From: Mytilus californianus
Taxonomy: Eukaryota > Mollusca > Bivalvia > Mytilida > Mytilidae
Assembly: GCF_021869535.1 (NCBI RefSeq)
Contig: NW_026262734.1
Location: 98,275,285 to 98,339,284 of the forward strand
Reading direction: 5' to 3'
DNA length: 64,000 nt
The notes beneath the pieces are model-generated. The model was not told the DNA's origin. It saw only the letters and a list, made by a program, of their open reading frames with translations, and did no database searches. Positions 23,201 through 32,200 of the stretch are shown piece by piece (position 1 is the first letter of the stretch; each line of letters opens with the position of its first letter). The translations under genes and the position numbers were made by a program.

Positions 23201-26200
23201 AAAACTTAGAACTTTCGAAATAGTAAGGATTTTCTACCCCATGAATAGATAGCAAAACCTTTCGGAATTTAGGGTCCTCCAACTTCATACTTTATTTGGC
23301 CTTTTAAACTTTTTTTATTCACGTCTGGCGCCAAGTATCTGTGATGAGTTTATGTAAAGGCGTGGTTACAATGCATGTAAGTAGAAGCAGAAATTAATGC
23401 ATGATAAAGTTATGTTTATGGAATCAAAGAGACCGGGCATGATTGCAAATTAGACAACTATCAATTAAAAACCACAAGATAAAGATGTGAACAATTACAG
23501 GGTTGGTCATCATAAAGCTTACAACAACTGACAAAACCGAAACTGTATAGTATATATAAAAGGCCCCGAGATGTCATTCGATGACAAAAATAAGAAACAA
23601 TTCAAAGATACAACCAATACCATTATTGCATGTTTGCATTACGAATTAACGTACAATGATTAGGACATGCAGTAACCTACGGCAAGCATTGAATTACCAA
23701 CTCCTGTCTAGGGACATTCCCATAAAGAATATGGCAGGTTTATACATGTAAGTGAGATCTCAACCACCCCTTTCACCTCAGCCAACACAACATAAGCTAT
23801 GCGGTATGGGTGTTGCTCATTGTTGAAGGTCGAACGGCGACCTACAGTTTTTAACTTCTATGTCATTTGGTCTCTAGTGCAGAGTTCTCTCATTAGCAAG
23901 CATACCACATCTTCTTATTATTATAAAAGCAAACTGTAAATATAAGAAGAAAATGTCTTCATTCATTAGGTCGTTGTAAGGCAGCACATTCACAACTAAC
24001 GAGCCAAAGATTACTAGCAGTTTCTTAAAACTAATTCAACGCCCAAATTCAACCTATAAAAAACCAATGTTATTCTAGACTAAATTGACAATCACTTCAT
24101 TTCCAACTGATGTAAATTTTAAGTTTACACGTAATAAGCAGTCTGAAAAACATGATATTGTGTAAAGCAAAGGTATGTGTATCATTTAGATGTAGAATCA
24201 TGTTTAGTTTTGCATCAAAATATCAAGAATTAAATAAATGTAAGTACCGATAGAGACAGTATCCAAAGATCTTATTACAATGTATTAATCTTTTAGAAAT
24301 GTTTCTTCATAGGGCTAATACGTATCACACTTAAGGAGCTCTGTGAACAACATCAACGTCAAATTAAGACGTCATATCACGTCTATAATATGAATTTTAC
24401 ACATACAGAGCATCTTCATAACCAATTCTCGTACATACATGTATGACAGAATTAAGTAACGATTTTAAGTTATTTATGGTAAAAAAATACTTAACATAAT
24501 ACTTTATACATAGATATAATTCACTAAAATTTACGTCACACCAGAGAAGGGTATGGCGAAAGAATGTAAAATAAATAAGGCACAATAGGAATGGATACAT
24601 GTAAATCGCATCTTTTGTATTCATTTTGTATAGTTAACTTTGTAAATTAAAACATCCCATTAAAAAATGGACAACTATTGCTATAAATATTACATGTATC
24701 TTATTACCGGATCCCTGTGGTTAATTTCCAGGTAAAAAGGATGACTTTTGATTATTTAAAGAAATAATATCATCAAGATTATTATTTTTTTTTTATTAAA
24801 AGGAATTAAGACGAGTTTTAGCTGCGGTTTGCAAAAACTATTCATTACAATGCATGAACAAGTTTGCTATTTAAAAGTGGCGTTATTTATGCCCATATGA
24901 ATACATATAACTTGTCGATACAATTTATAGCTAAAACGCAGATGTGTTTTCATCCTCGTTTGTTGGTCTCTTGTAAATAATTGTCTCATTGATTATCATA
25001 CCACATCTCTTTGTTTTTATTGACATTGTAAACAAGAAATGTTACTTACATGAGCAACACGACGGGTGCAACATGTGGAGCAGGATCTGCGTACCCTTCC
25101 GGAGCACCTGCGATCACCCAGGTTTTGTTGGGGTTCGTGTTGCTCAGTCTTTAGTTCGTATGCTGTATTTTGGATACTGTTGTTTGTCGTTTCGTCGTTT
25201 TTTGCCATGACATTGTCAGTTTGTTTACGACTTATCCTTTCTTTTGCATTTCTTTTGTATCTTTAACAATTTAATCGCAGTTCCAGTGAGTATATACAGA
25301 ATATTCATCTTTCTCATTACACTGGAAGGCCTTTTTCTGGGTTGCAGCACATAGATAGTATTTTTTAATGCTTTATTACAATATTTAATAATAACTTATG
25401 AAATGGTACTCTTTGATTATCATACTACATCTCTTTGTTTTTATATTGACATTGTAAACAAGAAATGTTACATGAGCAACTCGACGAGTGCAACATGTGG
25501 AGCTTGATCTGCGTATCCTTCCGGAGCACCTGCGATCACCCAGGATTTGTTAGGGTTCGTGTTGCTCAGTCTTTAGTTCGTATGCTGTTTTTTGTCGTTT
25601 CGTCGTTTTTTGCCATGACATTGTCAGTTTGTTTTCGACTTATCCCTTCTTTTGCGTTTCTTTTATATCTTTAACAATTTTATCGCAGTTCCAGTGAGTA
25701 TATACAGAATATTCATCTTTTTCATTACACTGGAAGGGCTTTTTATGGGTTGCAGCATATACTAAAGTAGATAGTATTTTTTACTGCTTTATTACAATAT
25801 TTAATAATAACTTATGAAATGGTACTCTGAGGACTAGTTAAAAGGACAGCAAGGTTAGTTGTGGTTCACTTAAAAGAACCCTAGATGACGTGATATTTTT
25901 TGTAGTTTAAGACCCCAATACATAGTAAGGCCTTTCAAACGTTTAAAGGTGGCTTCAAGCTATGATGGTGATGGTCTGGTTTATGTGACTATCTGCGTTG
26001 TGCTCAGTCTCAAATTTTGACGATTTATTTATTTCATTCTTAAGAACCACATGTAGTATCAACATGACACAAATGCCATTATCTGAGATTCTTGATGAAG
26101 TTGCGTTGCGTCATTTTATTCTCATAGATGCTACGCTTATAATTAATACATATAGAAACACATTATTGCATTTTTTATTTTGATAGTATATTACAAGTGC

Positions 26201-29200
26201 CTTCATGGACGATTGTCTGTGGGACGAGAAATATAGCATTTCAATAAGATAAACTATAACATCCGGTTTTGTCATGGGGAAATTAGATAACTTAACAATT
26301 TTCAGTCACTAGGAAATGTATTTGAAATCATTCTTCAATTAAATATTTCAGATATAAATGAATGTTCAAGTAATCCTTGTCAACCAAACAGTAAATGCGT
26401 AAACTCACTGGGAAAGTACGAGTGCTTATGTAAAAGTGGCTTTACGGGGAATCGGTGTCAAACAGGTTTGATTGATTTGGTGTAGGATACGACAGTTTTA
26501 TGGGTTCTTAACTTGTGGTGAATGCCCAATTCCGTTTTGATGAGGCTGTAAAATGAAACGGTACTGAAGAGAGAAGTATTTTTTAAAATTATTCACAAAA
26601 TAACATTGTGTATGAATTGAAGTGATATTTTTGCTATGTGTGTACTAGATGAAGTGAAACAGTATAAAACGTTATGAAAGTTCAAAGGTGAATTGAAAAT
26701 GAAAAAAACACAAGCTTTCAAAAGTCATCAATCAAGAACCTTTTCATTTACTTCTGTTTTCTGTTTAGCCTACTTTTATCGAAGACAAACGCGATAAAAT
26801 CTTTGTTTTCAAATATGTTATGCAGAACTATTATTTACTAGTACATATCTAAAATCTATATTTTAAACAATATTACGTGAAGCTGTCCCAACTCTCCTTA
26901 TTTAGCGCTACTTTTCCATTGAATCTCATAATTTCATGCTTTTCAGTGCAAGAAACTAGAATATTTGAAAATCTTGTGTTTGATAACAATTAAAACTGAA
27001 TTCAACATGATGTTGTAAATGATGTATGGCAGGTATACACAAAGTTCATATGATAATCGAACAGCATTCATTTTTCTGTCATGGTCAAACATTTAATTAG
27101 TTCACGTCCGACGTTTATTGTTAAGATGTCTTACATATCTTTGTAATTGGCACACCTAAATTTTGCCTGGTCAACACGAACAACTACGGCAAAGGACCAT
27201 TGTCTATAGTGGTCGCTGCTATTTAATTTTTTCTTTTCTTCATTCTAACATTACAAGGTAAATAGTTCGACTCCGATGTTATCTTTATTCATACAGAGTT
27301 TATACCTTTTCTTTAAATTGATCTAATTCCAAAGTACCAGCTAATATTCGAGTACTTTTTTTTTAAAACGTATGCAATAAACAACACCAATCACTCTGAA
27401 TGTGGAATACACCTATACATCCTAGCTGTATATGACTTACAATGTTTTTATTGAAACATATAAAATAAATTGTAATGTTTGATTTAAGATATTAATGACT
27501 GTTTGCCAAATCCTTGTTATAATGGTGCCAATTGTACAGATCGGATAGGATTTTATACATGTTCCTGTCGACCTGGTTATACTGGAAAACATTGTGAAAC
27601 AGGTAAATAACTATTTTACATGACCTCAAGTTATACGCCTGTTATCTTTGATGAGTTTTTGTAATTTTGAAACCAAGAGGTCGAATCCACTGTAGATTTC
27701 GTCCTCAAGAGTACCTCCACTCAATGAGTCATCACTTTAGTGTTTAAACGAATTATCATTGATAATTATGTTCATTTCTGTAAAATGGTTGCTTAAAAAA
27801 TGATGAATTATTCGAAACACTACGGCTTTTCTATCACTAGGCAACGACAGTCAAAGCCGTATTTGGCGCAACTTTTCAGAATTGTGGTTCTCAATGCTCT
27901 TCAACTTCGGGTATGATTGAGCCTTTCGTGCTTTTTGATTCGAGTGCCACTGATGAGTCATATGAAGCCGTAACAAGTCTGGCGAATCACATTACAACTA
28001 ATACAAGCCTGTTGTGTTTGATGAGTTTTTGTATTGAAAATGTAACAAACTGATTTGGCTAGCTTATGTTTGGTTTAAGTCTAAAAGTAGTATTTCCTTT
28101 TAAAATATGAGCTTTGAAAAGTTTAATCGTGTTATATATTTTGCTTCGAACAACATTAATATAGTCCTTTTCGTTGATAATGCATTTTATGATATCAGAT
28201 TGGTAAATGTCTCTTGTCACACATTAAGACCTCACCAAGTTTATAACCTATCTAAACTTCAAAATCCACTAACCCTTAAACTTGACCAAATGTGAAAGAT
28301 TGAAAGGAAAACACGGTTTTACTGACAACGGAGAGACATGTTCATTACCAACAGAACAAAACGCAGACATTGCAAAATAATATAGCACAACACAAAACAA
28401 AGTCCTTTGAAACAAAGGAAGGTTTGAACTCAGGTTTACCGGAAGGATTACCGATTCCTATTCAGCTATTTCTCGTTTCAAGTACTAGTAACGTGATAGT
28501 TCGCATTCGTTGTTTCCAGAGCGGAGAAAAAGAAAGGGTTTATGTCTACAACCGGAAGAACCTGTCGACCTATAGTCGTCTAATATAACAGTATTCTATA
28601 ACTGTAGCATGCTATCGTCAGTTTTATTTAGAAAACGCGCTTTAGTTTCTTTCCGGTTTTGCTATTGAACTTCATTTGTAAATAGTCTTTATCCGAAAAT
28701 TTTTCAATCATGATGGATTGTACTTACTTATCACTTATCAACAAAATATTTCAGATATAGATGAATGTGCAAGTAACCCTTGTCAGCATAACGGAAAATG
28801 TGTCAATTCACTGGGAAAATACGAGTGCTTCTGTAAAAATGGCTATACAGGGAATCAGTGTCAGACCGGTTTGTTTGATTTGATTTGATGTGGTTCAATA
28901 CAGTTTCGGGGGTCTTATTGACTCATATTGAATGCTCAATGTCGTTATAATGAGCCTGTTCAAAGGTAATGAATTGCAAAAGAAAAATTGTTTTAAAGTG
29001 ATCACAGAATAATATAGTGTAAAATTGTTATGTTGCTAATATTTGTATTAGATTGATGGGTAACAATATTAAACGTTTATGAAGGTACTGGTCGTTTAAC
29101 ATGTTTAAGGACGAAAAATTTTCATTCACTTCTTTCCTGCAGATTTGTTATCTACTTTTTTCGAAAACCAGCCAAGATAACCTATGTTTTCATAAACATA

Positions 29201-32200
29201 CATGTTATCCAGGCCTATAACATATATAAAAATCAGTAAATCAGTAAGACGACAATATAATGTAAAACTGTCTCAGGGAAAAACACTTCTTTTCCATTTG
29301 ATTTAAAAAGTCAGTATTAATGACACTAGAAACTAGAATTGAGGAAATTCTTTGTTATGGTTTATCGTAATGAGAACTCAAACTTCTACTGTAGTTGAAG
29401 TCTACTCATATCATAATCGTGCATTAATCGTCTGTCATGATCTAACATTACATTTGTTTTAAAGATACTTATCAGAAGTTTCCATTACTAAGATGGTGTC
29501 TAAGAATTAATCTATTGATCTGTTATACTAGTAATACGAACATGTTTCACCATAACTGTATATGTTTTCCAGGTTTACAAATTTTAGCCAAAACAATTAC
29601 ATACATACAAGTTTTGAATAACATTATGTGTATATTTATTTTTAAGTCCCTAAAGTACTGATTAAGCCTACAATTATACTAAAGACAGCTATCTCAGTTT
29701 TGGAAGGATTTAGTTTACTGTCAGTTCCATGTTATGCCGAGGGCATTCCAACACCGACGATAACTTGGGGATCTGACATTGTATGTATGCTATAGTACTC
29801 TCGGTTTGGGCTTCCGTTTATTATTATATATATAGATACAAGATGAATGATCATTCAACTTTCATATTCTGAAGCATCAAGTGATACAAAACGCACACCT
29901 CATGTCAGTTCATGATGGGTCCTAGATCCGATTTGAGTGGAATTCTTCGGCAAATGCCGATAACATTACATTGTTGCACTGAAGAACACAGATGACGGGC
30001 GAAAACATCTAATAATTACTGTAATTTAAATTCTAAATTATATTGTTTTTGTATGTAGCAGGTTTCTATATTTTGAAATATTTTAGAATATTCTACCATC
30101 TAATGCCAAACAGATTGCACACTACTTAGTATTTGACAATATTACAATGGCTGATGACGGTTTCTACATGTGTAGGGCGTCGAATGAAGTAGGGGAGGAT
30201 ATTCAAGTAGTTCATGTCATGGTCAAGGGTAAATATAGCACATTTATACTACTATTCATTTCATTGTTAAATTTGAAAATAAAAGAGAGACACGAAAGGT
30301 CAACTGAAAAATCTGAGTTTATTATCAATAAACATGACAATATATAGTTTCGTTTGTCACGTGTTGAAACAAGCTTGTGTTTGCAAAAAATGGAAAAAAA
30401 TACTTTATTAAGAACCACTTTACAGATTCTCTTAGATTTACTAAACCGTCAGCTATTAAGTTAAAACAAAAACGAGTCAATCAAAATAATAAGAAACTAG
30501 ATAAACTGTACGCCGAGTTCACAAAACCATACATCAGCTTGACTTTTTTTTGTTTTGAGATGGACAATTAGTCGGTGTTACGCAAAGAAAATTACGAAAA
30601 TCCTTTGGATTAAAATTAGTTGCAGAAAGTCATTAAAGTACTAGAGAATCTCAGAAAGTTTCTCTGAAATACAATTACTATGCGGTTAAGCAGCATTTGT
30701 GGATTTAAGATGCATAGGTCTTTATTGAAATGACTAAGGATACGACATCCTTTGGGAATCATCTTAAATGAAATACGATGTTAATAATGCAACAAGAAGG
30801 TACTTAAGATGATCCGAATTATTTTTCAAGTGGCAATGTGAAAACTAAGTACGGACAAATAAAACATTTGAATAAAGAAGTATCTTTTTTTACATTTAGT
30901 AAGAACAGCTTCTTCAGAACTCTAGTTTTTAATTCTTTACCATCCATTGATTTCAGCTAGACCATCTAGACAACATACGGCACCAAGCATTTCGGCACCT
31001 TCAGTCGTCCAGGCTAATTATTATACACCAGTTAACCTCACATGTACAGTCACTGGATACCCTGTACCAAATGTTACATGGACATACAAATACCAACAGG
31101 TATAGATTATATTGTTATTATTGTTGCCACCTTATATTTTACAAAACACACATGTATACGTAAAGAAATGAAATACAATATTTGAAAAATTATGGTTTTC
31201 ATCCTTCTTGTAATTTTTGTGCATGAATGGATATAGTCATAAACTAGTCTGGTTAGCATTCCGGTACATTTGGCTCTTAAATAAGAATTATAAAAAAAAA
31301 CTAAATAACACAACAGGTAATATAAATCAACTTTTTGCAGACAAGGAAAAATAATACACTCATGTAACGAAAAACTCATCATAGATTCCAGGATAACAGT
31401 TTTATACGCCAGACGCGCGTTTCGTTTACAAAAGACTCATCAGTGATGCTGCAATCAAAAATGTTAAAAAGGCATAATAAAGTACGAAGTTGAAGAGTAT
31501 TGAGGACCGAAAATTTCGAAAGGTTTTGCCAACAGATTTAAACTTAAAAGAAAAGAAAAATGTAAAAAAAAGAAATATAAATACTGACCAGCAAACATCC
31601 AATCTCAATATCATAGCAAAAAGTGCCACCTCCGCGTCTAGAGAAGATATCCAATTAAAGGGTTGGTGTATTTGATAATCATCTTTTTATTGTCGTAGAA
31701 TGCAATAATGGCGTTTGGAAAAGCTTTACACATACTTCAAGCCACGAATGCCACGGAAGGAGTTTATACGTGTACAGCTACAAATGATGTTGGTACTAGC
31801 AAAGCAGATGTGACACTTAAAGTTGTTCACGGTGATCTTAAATTACTTATCATATGTTTTCTCACTTAGAAACCCTACGGTGACCTGTAATTGTTCACGT
31901 CTATATCCTTTGGTTTTTAATGGCTGTCTCACTTGCAATTATACCAAATGTCCTTGTTTTTGTTTGTTTGTTTTTTGGGGGGTTTTTTTATAGAAAAGGA
32001 CATTTTCAACTGTGATTTCCAAGAATGGTGAACAAAGTGAATTTTCGTCCGGAAGAATTTAAACATTCATAATTTATCAAATGAAATAACACTTTATAAA
32101 TTTGATTGTCCAAGGTGCTTGTCTGGATTTACCTTGATCAGAAATGCTCACACACAAAAATGTAAAAGCCAATGATGTATATATAACTTCATGAATACGT

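Larger units (their letters stand above)
20367..25985 (+). repeat. Tandem intronic duplication around an EGF exon
   Basis: Unit 1 (20367-22655) and unit 2 (22656-25985) are close copies. Both run from 'CAAGAATTAGAACTAGAGTT' to 'GCTATGATGGTGATGGTCTG', sharing for instance 'ACCGGGCATGATTGCAAATT' and 'TAAATCGCATCTTTTGTATT'. Unit 2 carries the EGF exon 22770-22883 and an inserted R1 repeat. Unit 1 jumps from upstream to downstream intron at 20442 with no exon. Unit 2 also has an extra ~420-bp internal duplication (24990-25411 and 25412-25820). An older, diverged unit lies at about 19260-20030 and holds the defective exon. Confidence 0.85.
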
